Positions 25,026-33,362 of a stretch of 64,000 bases of DNA are shown in pieces. The notes under the pieces are model-generated. The model was not told the DNA's origin. It searched no databases and saw only the letters and a list, made by a program, of their open reading frames with translations. Source of the stretch: Aliamphritea hakodatensis (GTDB lineage: Bacteria > Pseudomonadota > Gammaproteobacteria > Pseudomonadales > Balneatricaceae); the NCBI RefSeq assembly GCF_024347195.1, contig NZ_AP025281.1:2108001-2172000 (forward strand), written 5' to 3'. Made by a program: the position numbers and the translations under genes. How positions within the stretch are numbered: the first letter of the stretch is position 1; each line of letters starts with the position of its first letter.

Positions 25026-25940
25026 ATGATGTATTTAAGTGAAGCGCAAACATCAAAACTGATTTCACATGAGTTGGCGTATGAGGCGGTGAAAGATGCT
25101 TTTGTTGCCGCCATCGGTGATCAGGCAACACTGTTTCCGGTGGTGAATGCATCCGGCCCGCAGGTGGGCTCGGTGTTTTCCCTGAAGTCCGCCTCCACGC
25201 CCTCACTGGTGGGCTGGAAAACAGGCTCGTACTGGCCTGAAAATCAGGCTAAAAATATGCCCTGCCATGGGACAACAATTTTTTTACTCAGACCTGCAAC
25301 GGGAGCCTTGGTGGCCGCCGTGGCTGCAACAAAAGTGAATGCTTATCGTACGGCCGCGGCCGATGCCGTCGCGGTTGATTATCTGGCCCGCCCTGATGCA
25401 TCAGTATTAACAGTCTTTGGTACCGGACATCAGGCTGAATATGAAGTGCTGGCGATTGCAAAAGTCCGGAATATCAGCCGTGTAATCGTCGTTGGAAGAA
25501 GCGAACATAAAACGCAGGCATTTACTGCAAAGCTGATAAAGCAGGGGCTTAAGGCTGAAGCCGGCAATGCCCAAAGCGGCTGTGAGCAGGCCGATATTAT
25601 CGTGACGGCAACGACTGCGACAGAGCCGTTATTTCAGGCCGGTTGGGTACAGCCGGGTACGCATATCTCGGCAATGGGCGCGGATAAAGTGGGTAAGCAG
25701 GAGCTGCCAGCAGAGCTGTATAAGACCGCTAAGCTGTTTTGTGACTATAAGCCGCAATCTGAAGTGATCGGGGAGTTCCAGCACGCGGGTAATGCTCAGA
25801 TTACAGATATCGGGAAGGTCATTAGCGGGAAGGCTTCAGGCCGGGAAACCGATACTGCTATTACTGTTTTCGACAGTTCAGGCATTGCAATTCAGGACTT
25901 GTTCGTCGCTGAGAAGTTACTGGAAAAAGCAGACGTTTAA
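25026..25940 (+). CDS. Ornithine cyclodeaminase/mu-crystallin family reductase (second copy)
   Basis: This 304-aa protein starts at the ATG at 25026, immediately after the upstream stop, so the two genes are co-translated. The dinucleotide-binding motif is GTGHQA (132-137), and K65 (GWKTG) occupies the conserved substrate-lysine region. Candidate reactions are reduction of iminosuccinate or another alpha-imino acid, or a related cyclodeamination. It differs clearly from the first family member at 6995, which has GAGRMG. Pairing with a DSD1-type enzyme under one LysR defines a compact amino-acid pathway. Confidence 0.83.
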   Translation: MMYLSEAQTSKLISHELAYEAVKDAFVAAIGDQATLFPVVNASGPQVGSVFSLKSASTPSLVGWKTGSYWPENQAKNMPCHGTTIFLLRPATGALVAAVAATKVNAYRTAAADAVAVDYLARPDASVLTVFGTGHQAEYEVLAIAKVRNISRVIVVGRSEHKTQAFTAKLIKQGLKAEAGNAQSGCEQADIIVTATTATEPLFQAGWVQPGTHISAMGADKVGKQELPAELYKTAKLFCDYKPQSEVIGEFQHAGNAQITDIGKVISGKASGRETDTAITVFDSSGIAIQDLFVAEKLLEKADV

Positions 25941-26136
25941 AGGATTCATGCCTGTGTGGTGCAGGCACGGCAGCCGGGAACGTTAAATGCATGCAGAAAT
26001 GCTGCCGGGCAGTCAACCTGTATCTGTCCTGCCCGGGTTCGCAGAATCAGAAGATCAGGCTCTGTACATGGATGACTGCCTGTATTTTCCCACTCTGTTT
26101 TCTTTAACCGGTTGCGGCCCGTGTCATCATCGGGCA

Positions 26137-29100
26137 CTAAAATTCAGTTTTGAACTGTATGCTTATCCCGTATGCATCGTGGCTGACACCCAAGCCGTCG
26201 ATGAAGGTATCAATTCCCAGAATGTCACCGTTGCTGAACAGGTAATCTGCGCCGAGTTCAGCCCGGCCCCGCAGGTTTTCAAACTCGCTGAATGTTTTGT
26301 TGTTGGATGAGTAGATCCCGGAAATGCCGCCTCTGAATGTAATCAGGCCGTTTTGTAACAGCACCGGTGTTTCGAAATTTAAGCCGGTTCTCAGTTGGGT
26401 CAGCGCGATGCTCTGTGACGGAATGGTGTTGTTCAGGCTGTCAGAATAGCGCCGTTGGCTGTCTTCTGTATATGTCAGGTCAAGTATGGGCATCAGGGTG
26501 GTGGCCCGGTACTCATATTCTCCGGTGAGTCGAAGCTGGGCCAGCCAGCGCCGTGTTTTAAAGCTGTCGGTGTAGGTGTTCAGGGGGGATATTTTGTTAT
26601 CGGTTTCCCCGTAGAGGAGCCTGCCTTCTGTAAACAGCGGCTGTTCAGGGTGGCGTACCACAAAATAAGGCCCGGCCAGCCAACCCTGACCGGACGCGTT
26701 ATTCGCATCGTCTTTCGTATCATCAAGCTGGAACATACCGCCGATCAGCAGGTTATCGCTGATAAAGGTATGGGCTCCGAATGCGCCCAGTACATATGAA
26801 TTGTCATCGGTCCATGAGCCGGTGATATCAACCCAGATATTATTGCCGGACAGGCAGCCATTAAATTCCCCTGAAGACTGGTTGGCGCGGGCATTCACAT
26901 CCGTACAGTCTTTGCCCTGTAAAAAACGGGTCAGGCCAGGCTGGTTGACGGCCAGATTATTGGCCCGGGATAACATGAATTCTGCAATCCTGCGCTGCGT
27001 CAGTTCAACAATGGTGCTGCGAACGACCAGTGTATTTGAGGCGTTGTTGCCCCTGCCTGCTGTATCCTGAGCGGCACCGGCAGGCACTGTAATGTGCACA
27101 TCGCCGCTGCCTGAAGGCATGATTGTGAGCGTATAAAAGGATGTACCGACGCTGATTGCGCTGACTGTGCCATTGATAACGGAAATATCATTGTTCAGGT
27201 CATCAAAGCCTGTTACGTCTTCAGAAAATGTGGTGGTGACGGTAAACGGCAGCAGGTCAGAAAACGTCTCAGGCCCGCCGGAAAGCACAACGCCCGGGCT
27301 GGTTAAATCTACCCGTTGCGTGATTGCAGGTGATGTGTTTCCGGCGGCATCGGTGACAACCGTTTCGACCGTACCGGAAGGCTGGTTCGGGGCGGAGGTT
27401 ACCGAGTATGAGCCATCCGGCGCAACGGTTGCGGTTCCGGTGCTGCCGTCGGGGAAGGTTACTGTAACCGTTGAACCGGGCTCGGCGGTACCACTGGCGG
27501 TGATGGCTCCGTCCAGGTCAACGGCGGGTGTGTTCGCGATGGGGGCTTCCGGCGCAATGTTGTCGGCATACGCCTGCGTGGTGGGAGTGGATGAATTGCC
27601 GGCAGGATCGGTGGCAAGGGTTTCAATGTTGCCGGACGGCTGATTCGGGGCAGAGGTTACTGAGTAGGTACCATCCGGGGCGGTGGTGGCGGTGCCGGTG
27701 CTGCCGTCCGGGAAGGTTACCGTGATTGTTGAGCCGGGCTCGGCGGTACCACTGGCGGTAATTTCTCCGGTTGGGCTGACGCTTGGCGCGTTTACGACAG
27801 GCGCGGCCGGTGCGGTGCTGTCAGAATACGCCTGCATGGTCGGGGCGGATGCATTCCCCGCCGGGTCAGTGGTAAGGGTTTCAATGTTGCCGGACGGCTG
27901 ATTCGGGGCAGAGGTTACTGAGTAGGTGCCGTCTGGTGCAGCGGTGGCGGTTCCGGTGCTGCCATCGGGGAAAGTTACTGTAACCGTTGAACCGGGCTCG
28001 GCGGTACCGCTGGCATTGATTTCTCCGGTTGGGCTGATGCCTGGCGCGTTGGTTGAAGGTGCAGCCGGTGCGGTGCTGTCGGTGTATGTTTGCGTTGCAG
28101 GGGCAGACCGGTTACCCGCCGGGTCGGCGGCAATGGTTTCAATGTCACCGGAAGGCTGATTCGGGGCGGAAGTAACTGAGTAGGTACCGTCCGAGGCGGC
28201 GGTGGCGGTGCCGGTGCTGCCATCCGGGAAGGTTACCGTGACGGTTGAGCCGGGCTCGGCGGTACCACTGGCGGTGATAGCCCCGTCGGGGCTGATGCTC
28301 GGCGCGCTGGTAACGGGAGCGGCCGGGGCGGTGCTGTCAGTGTACGGCTGCGTGGTCGGAGGGGATGCATTACCCGCCGGATCAGTGGCGACGGTTTCAA
28401 TATTGCCGGAAGGTTGATTTGGGGCAGAGGTTACTGAGTATGAGCCATCCGGCGCAGCGGTGGAGGTTCCGGTGCTGCCGTCGGGGAAGGTTACCGTGAC
28501 GGTTGAGCCGGGTTCGGCGGTACCGCTGGCGGTGATGGCTCCGGTTGTGCTGATGCCTGGCGCGTTGGTTGAAGGTGCCGCCGGTGCGGTGCTGTCGGTG
28601 TATGTTTGCGTTGCAGGGGCAGACCGGTTACCCGCCGGGTCAGTGGCAAGGGTTTCAATGTTGCCGGACGGCTGATTCGGGGCGGAGGTTACTGAGTATG
28701 AGCCATCCGGTGCAGTGGTGGCGGTGCCGGTGCTGCCATCCGGGAAGGTCACTGTGACCGTTGAACCGGGCTCGGCGGTACCACTGGCGGTGATAGCCCC
28801 GTCGGGGCTGATGCTCGGCGCGCTGGTAACGGGAGCGGCCGGGGCGGTGCTGTCAGTGTACGGCTGCGTGGTCGGGGCGGATGCATTCCCCGCCGGGTCA
28901 GTGGCAAGGGTTTCAATATTACCGGAAGGCTGGTTCGGGGCGGAAGTAACTGAGTAGGTACCGTCCGGTGCAGCAGTTGTGGTGCCGGTGCTGCCGTCCG
29001 GGAAGGTTACCGTGATTGTTGAGTCGGGCTCGGCGGTACCACTGGCGGTAATTTCTCCGGTTGGGCTGATGCTTGGCGCGTTCGTTGAAGGCGCAGCCGG

Positions 29101-31182
29101 TGCAGTGCTGTCGGAATACGCCTGCGTGGTCGGAGCAGATGCATTACCCGCCGGATCAGTGGCAAGGGTTTGAATGTTGCCGGATGGTTGATTCGGGGCG
29201 GAAGTAACTGAGTAAGTACCGTCCGAGGCGGCGGTGGCGGTTCCGGTGCTGCCATCCGGGAAGGTTACCGTGACGGTTGAACCGGGTTCGGCGGTACCGC
29301 TGGCGGTGATAGCCCCGTCGGGGCTGATGCTCGGCGCGCTGGTAACGGGAGCGGCCGGGGCGGTGCTGTCAGTGTACGGCTGCGTGGTCGGAGGGGATGC
29401 ATTACCCGCCGGATCGGCGGCAAGGGTTTCAATGTTGCCGGACGGCTGATTCGGGGCAGAGGTTACTGAGTAGGAACCATCCGGGGCGGCGGTGGCGGTT
29501 CCGGTGCTGCCATCCGGGAAGGTCACTGTGACCGTTGAACCGGGTTCGGCGGTACCGCTGGCGGTAATCTCCCCGGTTGGACTGATGCTTGGCGCGTTCG
29601 TTGAAGGCGCAGCCGGTGCGGTGCTGTCAGAATATGCCTGTATGGTCGGGGCGGATGCATTCCCCGCCGGATCAGTGGCAAGGGTTTCAATGTTGCCGGA
29701 CGGCTGATTCGGGGCGGAGGTTACTGAGTAGGTGCCATCCGGCGCAGCGGTGGCGGTGGCGGTGCTGCCATCCGGGAAGGTTATAGTGACCGTTGAGCCG
29801 GGTTCGGCGGTACCGCTGGCGGTGATTTCTCCGGTTGGGCTGATGCTCGGTGCGTTGACGACGGGAGCCGCCGGTGCGGTGCTGTCGGTGTATGTTTGCG
29901 TTGCAGGGGCAGACCGGTTACCCGCCGGATCGGCAGCAATTGTTTCAATGTCACCGGACGGCTGATTCGGGGCGGAAGTTACTGAATAGGTGCCATCCGG
30001 TGCGGCGGTGGCGGTGCCGGTGCTGCCATCCGGGAAGGTTACCGTGACCGTTGAACCGGGCTCGGCGGTACCACTGGCGGTGATAGCCCCGTCGGGGCTG
30101 ATGCTCGGCGCGCTGGTAACGGGAGCGGCCGGGGCGGTGCTGTCGGTATAGGCTTGTCTGGTTGAAGGGGATTGATTACCTGACGGGTCACTGGCAAAGG
30201 TTTCGACATTACCGGATGGTTGATTCGGCGCTGAAGTTACTGAATATGAGCCGTCCGGGGCGGCGGTTGTCGTCCCGGTGCTGCCGTCGGGGAAGCTGAC
30301 GGTGATGGTTGATCCGGGCTCGGCGGTGCCACTGGCGATAATCTCTCCGTCGGGGCTAACGCTCAATGCGGTAATGATAGGTGTTGCCGGTGGGATATAG
30401 ATTACGCTGACGACCTGGCTTGCTCTGTTGGGCGCAACTGCAGTGTCAGACACCAGATTGATGGCAGAAGATCCTAAAAAACTGATTGTTGGGTATCCTG
30501 CAAAACGAACATTACTCAGTGCGTAGCAGCAGCCTGTAGAGGATGATGCAACGGTATGACTGTTACCGTTAGTATCGAAATAGGTATCCGGGTTAGCTGC
30601 AGCGGCAAAGGTTGAAACATTTTCGTACTTAGCTTCGGTAATTCGTGCGCTTAAGTTGCCGATGCTGTGGGCGCTGGCGGCAGGAATGCTAACCGCGATA
30701 TCGCCGCTGCCATTTGGGATAACAGTCGCCGTATAAGTGTTACCTCCTCCTGTCAGGTCAGTGACGCTGCCGTTGGAAACGCTGATATCCCCGGCGTCAA
30801 ACCCTGTGACTGTCTTGCTGAAAGTAACAGTAACGGTAAACCCCGACAGTGACGCAGAAACGGGAGCCCCGGTGATTACTGCGTTAACCGGTTCTCCGTC
30901 AAGCTGCACCCTGAGCCCCTTTGCGAATCCCCCGTCAGATGGGGTTGTGACCCAAAAGCTAGCGCCGTTAGAGAAGCCAGTTGGAATCCCTGTGGAAACT
31001 GTTGGGGAAGATGATATATCCGGACCGGTAAATGTAGATGTGACATCTGTTCCGGCCAGCCCAGCAGCATCCGCGTTAGCATGCGCCGACGTTAAAACTG
31101 CCAGTGTGGTTACCAGCACTGGACAGATGATCAACGCTTTTTTAAGAGATGCATGGCCCGATACGGCGGCAGGTATACGCAT
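26137..31182 (-). CDS. Large repetitive autotransporter-like adhesin with Ig-like repeats
   Basis: This 1681-aa exported protein has an N-terminal signal peptide (about 1-36, ending near SAHA) and an Ig-like module with FSKTVTGFDAGDISVSNGSV (about 105-170). Twelve tandem 86-aa Ig-like repeats follow (about 268-1299), each with a GTAEPGSTVTVTFPDGSTG core. Then come a second copy of the TFSEDVTGFDDLN-type module and a C-terminal region of about 280 residues with alternating aromatic strands ending in IQFKTEF, typical of an outer-membrane beta-barrel. It is probably a surface adhesin or biofilm matrix protein with a stalk of repeats. The DNA repeats are so alike that copy number may vary between strains or be misassembled. 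Confidence 0.82.
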   Translation of the reverse strand: MRIPAAVSGHASLKKALIICPVLVTTLAVLTSAHANADAAGLAGTDVTSTFTGPDISSSPTVSTGIPTGFSNGASFWVTTPSDGGFAKGLRVQLDGEPVNAVITGAPVSASLSGFTVTVTFSKTVTGFDAGDISVSNGSVTDLTGGGNTYTATVIPNGSGDIAVSIPAASAHSIGNLSARITEAKYENVSTFAAAANPDTYFDTNGNSHTVASSSTGCCYALSNVRFAGYPTISFLGSSAINLVSDTAVAPNRASQVVSVIYIPPATPIITALSVSPDGEIIASGTAEPGSTITVSFPDGSTGTTTAAPDGSYSVTSAPNQPSGNVETFASDPSGNQSPSTRQAYTDSTAPAAPVTSAPSISPDGAITASGTAEPGSTVTVTFPDGSTGTATAAPDGTYSVTSAPNQPSGDIETIAADPAGNRSAPATQTYTDSTAPAAPVVNAPSISPTGEITASGTAEPGSTVTITFPDGSTATATAAPDGTYSVTSAPNQPSGNIETLATDPAGNASAPTIQAYSDSTAPAAPSTNAPSISPTGEITASGTAEPGSTVTVTFPDGSTGTATAAPDGSYSVTSAPNQPSGNIETLAADPAGNASPPTTQPYTDSTAPAAPVTSAPSISPDGAITASGTAEPGSTVTVTFPDGSTGTATAASDGTYSVTSAPNQPSGNIQTLATDPAGNASAPTTQAYSDSTAPAAPSTNAPSISPTGEITASGTAEPDSTITVTFPDGSTGTTTAAPDGTYSVTSAPNQPSGNIETLATDPAGNASAPTTQPYTDSTAPAAPVTSAPSISPDGAITASGTAEPGSTVTVTFPDGSTGTATTAPDGSYSVTSAPNQPSGNIETLATDPAGNRSAPATQTYTDSTAPAAPSTNAPGISTTGAITASGTAEPGSTVTVTFPDGSTGTSTAAPDGSYSVTSAPNQPSGNIETVATDPAGNASPPTTQPYTDSTAPAAPVTSAPSISPDGAITASGTAEPGSTVTVTFPDGSTGTATAASDGTYSVTSAPNQPSGDIETIAADPAGNRSAPATQTYTDSTAPAAPSTNAPGISPTGEINASGTAEPGSTVTVTFPDGSTGTATAAPDGTYSVTSAPNQPSGNIETLTTDPAGNASAPTMQAYSDSTAPAAPVVNAPSVSPTGEITASGTAEPGSTITVTFPDGSTGTATTAPDGTYSVTSAPNQPSGNIETLATDPAGNSSTPTTQAYADNIAPEAPIANTPAVDLDGAITASGTAEPGSTVTVTFPDGSTGTATVAPDGSYSVTSAPNQPSGTVETVVTDAAGNTSPAITQRVDLTSPGVVLSGGPETFSDLLPFTVTTTFSEDVTGFDDLNNDISVINGTVSAISVGTSFYTLTIMPSGSGDVHITVPAGAAQDTAGRGNNASNTLVVRSTIVELTQRRIAEFMLSRANNLAVNQPGLTRFLQGKDCTDVNARANQSSGEFNGCLSGNNIWVDITGSWTDDNSYVLGAFGAHTFISDNLLIGGMFQLDDTKDDANNASGQGWLAGPYFVVRHPEQPLFTEGRLLYGETDNKISPLNTYTDSFKTRRWLAQLRLTGEYEYRATTLMPILDLTYTEDSQRRYSDSLNNTIPSQSIALTQLRTGLNFETPVLLQNGLITFRGGISGIYSSNNKTFSEFENLRGRAELGADYLFSNGDILGIDTFIDGLGVSHDAYGISIQFKTEF
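27286..30381 (-). repeat. Tandem array of twelve 258-bp coding repeats
   Basis: Each unit encodes 86 residues. Units can be sorted by their opening: TSAPSISPDGA-type and TNAP-type alternate from unit 4 to unit 10, while VNAP-type units occupy positions 3 and 11. The alternation points to expansion by duplication of a two-unit 516-bp block. Confidence 0.9.
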
Positions 31183-31588
31183 AGTCGAAGTTCCGTTTCT
31201 TTTACTGACTGGTTGACCGACAGCATCCGGTGTTCACCTGCGTGTAGCGGGAACCTCCGGTACCGGTCCGAGCAATTTCCTTTTGCTGTTAACCGGTCTG
31301 CCAGTGAGCAGGGGAGGCATTCATTGCCAGCCTCTGCTCCGGGAGTCCAAAGTATTTCTATAGTATTTGAATCAGTGTTGCAGGTCTTTTTACATCTGTT
31401 TACGCGCTGAAAAAAGTTGTTTTCAGTACGGCTGTCTGAATGTGTTGACCGCTAACTTTGTTTTTCTGTGCGCTAATTTAGTCACAGGGTTCCTGTATGG
31501 AATCTGTATGAATACAGAAGAATAGGGCAGAGATGTTGCTTGCCGGACGCGGGGCGCCGCAGTTTCGCCCCGGATATTGTGGTACCGG
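31183..31588. other. Intergenic region upstream of the adhesin gene
   Basis: About 400 bases between the adhesin start and the end of the beta-helix gene. It should hold the adhesin promoter and the beta-helix gene's terminator. I see no strong palindrome, no conserved RNA and no further credible gene; short frames here lack ribosome sites. Confidence 0.55.
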
Positions 31589-33145
31589 TCAGAGCGGTTT
31601 AAATGCCGGCCCCTCTGTGAGTTCATCACCCTGATAGGCGCCGATTTTTAATTTACGGTTTTTGGCCGGTTTTACGGAGGAGGTATCCACCCAGGAGAGG
31701 CTGAATATGTCATCCAGTGGCCGGCCTTCAACCTGCTGGGATTTCTTCAGTTTCAGATCGCCTTTGTGAGGATTTTTGAACCGGAATGCGGGGTTATGTA
31801 TGCCGTTCTCTTCCTGGCCATGATCACAGAGTTGGCCGAAACAGACGGTTGAAAGGTCAAAGTCAAAGCACAGTTTGTCAGGCCATTTTCCGTCTTCCGG
31901 AAATTTTTTCGTCAGGGTATCCCGCGTAACACACAGGCAGGGTTGGTCGCTATAAGTGCCGGGATCACAAAACTGATAGGCATTGTTGTAGTGATAAATG
32001 TGGTTGATGTTGCTTTTCTTAATGACAAAGGAGCGGGTGTACCAGCTGTTGTTGAAGATGTAGCTGTCTTTCGTAGTCGAGGCTTTTTTACCAAACTTAA
32101 AAATCTTGCCACCACGGCCGGTCTGGTAAGGGCGGCCGGGCTGATCATCAAACCAGCCGGTATTGCCATAAATCAGCCAGTGCCCGCCGCTGACATTATC
32201 AAATGAGAAGGGAGCATGGTTGTTAAAGAAACGGTTGTGGTACATGTGCCAGTTCAGGGCGTGGCCTTCCGGTTCGATGGCGTTATCCCGTATGTAGCTG
32301 AACCGGTTGCTGTACACCTGAACATTGCGGTTAAAGGCGGAAACATCATCACTGTCGATGGCCATGCGCAGGCCGTTAAAGGCATATTCGATTTCGTTAT
32401 TACTGAAGACGAGGCCGGTGGTGAAATTCAGGCTGCCAAAAAAGCCGCCGTTCATATAGGCGTACTGGGTATGATGGGTGTACAGCCAGTCGATGTCCTG
32501 CCAGATGGCTTCGGTGGGGTCCTGCTTCCAGTAATTATCGTTAATGATGAAATCACGGCAGCCGGGGCCGGCGAAGACTGGGTAGCGGCCGTCTTCCACA
32601 TGGAGCTTTTCAATACGGATATGGCGGCTGTTTTCAGCGATCAGAAAGCTGGGCCAGCAGCCCTGTACACTCAGGTTACGGACCGTTACCCCTTCGGTAT
32701 CTTTAATTTTAAAGAAGGCAAAGTCCTGCATGTCCGGCAGATCCGGGTAGATTTTACCCGGGCGGTTATTGCCGCAGAGTATGGTTTTGTTGTCCATGCC
32801 ACTGATAATCAGGGGTGTGGCCTTGCGGGTATGGTCTTTGCTGATGATGACCGGGCGGTAGTATTTTCCCGGTAACAGCTGAATACGGGTACCTTTGCCG
32901 GCAAAGCGGATGGCTTCTTCAAGGGTGTAGGTCTGGCAGGGAAGCTGGTCGGCGCGGTTGAGTGGCCGGGCCGGAAATTCATCCGGATTCCCCGTGGCAA
33001 TGAATGCTTTGGGTAAAACCCGGGTATCCCCTTCCGGGGTGCAGAAAATCAGCCAGGGGACTTCTCTTTCACCGTCACAGAACAGCATGCCACGGTGAAC
33101 CATCGGGGCGATTTCTTCCAGTGTGTCGCAACTGTTTTCTGACAT
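31589..33145 (-). CDS. Right-handed parallel beta-helix protein
   Basis: This 518-aa protein has repeated Asn-rich turns (FSNNEIEYAFNGLR, VYSNRFSYIRDNAIEP, MYHNRFFNNHAPF, LIYGNTGWFD) typical of pectate-lyase-like beta-helices. No signal peptide or membrane segment is visible, which is unusual for a polysaccharide-acting enzyme of this fold. The early segment TYTLEEAIRFAGKGTRIQLLPGKYYRPVII matches the standard N-terminal cap of such proteins. Substrate and activity are unknown. It is a single-gene unit divergent from the OsmC-YcaO fusion gene. Confidence 0.72.
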   Translation of the reverse strand: MSENSCDTLEEIAPMVHRGMLFCDGEREVPWLIFCTPEGDTRVLPKAFIATGNPDEFPARPLNRADQLPCQTYTLEEAIRFAGKGTRIQLLPGKYYRPVIISKDHTRKATPLIISGMDNKTILCGNNRPGKIYPDLPDMQDFAFFKIKDTEGVTVRNLSVQGCWPSFLIAENSRHIRIEKLHVEDGRYPVFAGPGCRDFIINDNYWKQDPTEAIWQDIDWLYTHHTQYAYMNGGFFGSLNFTTGLVFSNNEIEYAFNGLRMAIDSDDVSAFNRNVQVYSNRFSYIRDNAIEPEGHALNWHMYHNRFFNNHAPFSFDNVSGGHWLIYGNTGWFDDQPGRPYQTGRGGKIFKFGKKASTTKDSYIFNNSWYTRSFVIKKSNINHIYHYNNAYQFCDPGTYSDQPCLCVTRDTLTKKFPEDGKWPDKLCFDFDLSTVCFGQLCDHGQEENGIHNPAFRFKNPHKGDLKLKKSQQVEGRPLDDIFSLSWVDTSSVKPAKNRKLKIGAYQGDELTEGPAFKPL

Positions 33146-33362
33146 CCTTTTCTCCCGTGCCTGATAAACATAAATTCATGCAACCTTAGCGCAGTAAAAT
33201 GTAATGGTTCAAGCAAATATCCCATGTTTATGTCGTGGCGGAGAAGGGGCTATGATTGCTCCGGCACCATGCACAGTGTAAAGTCTGCCCATCTGAGAAA
33301 CGTATCAATCTGCCTGTACTTCTCCCCCATATTGCATTCACCGACGCCGGAAAGACTATCCC

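Noticed and set aside
23858..25940. A complete beta-hydroxyaspartate cycle
   Set aside because: Only two of the four enzyme types are present; no aminotransferase or hydroxyaspartate dehydratase of the BhcA/BhcB type is nearby.
27167..29965. Many overlapping plus-strand ORFs of 65-158 codons opposite the adhesin repeats
   Set aside because: They recur with the 258-bp period and are antisense shadows of the repeat; none has a steady ribosome site.
27286..30381. Regular repeat array as a possible CRISPR
   Set aside because: Units are 258 bp, nearly identical throughout and in one long coding frame; there are no short repeats with unique spacers.
32216..32875. A 219-codon plus-strand ORF opposite the beta-helix gene
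   Set aside because: Antisense shadow; the minus-strand frame has the ordered beta-helix turns.
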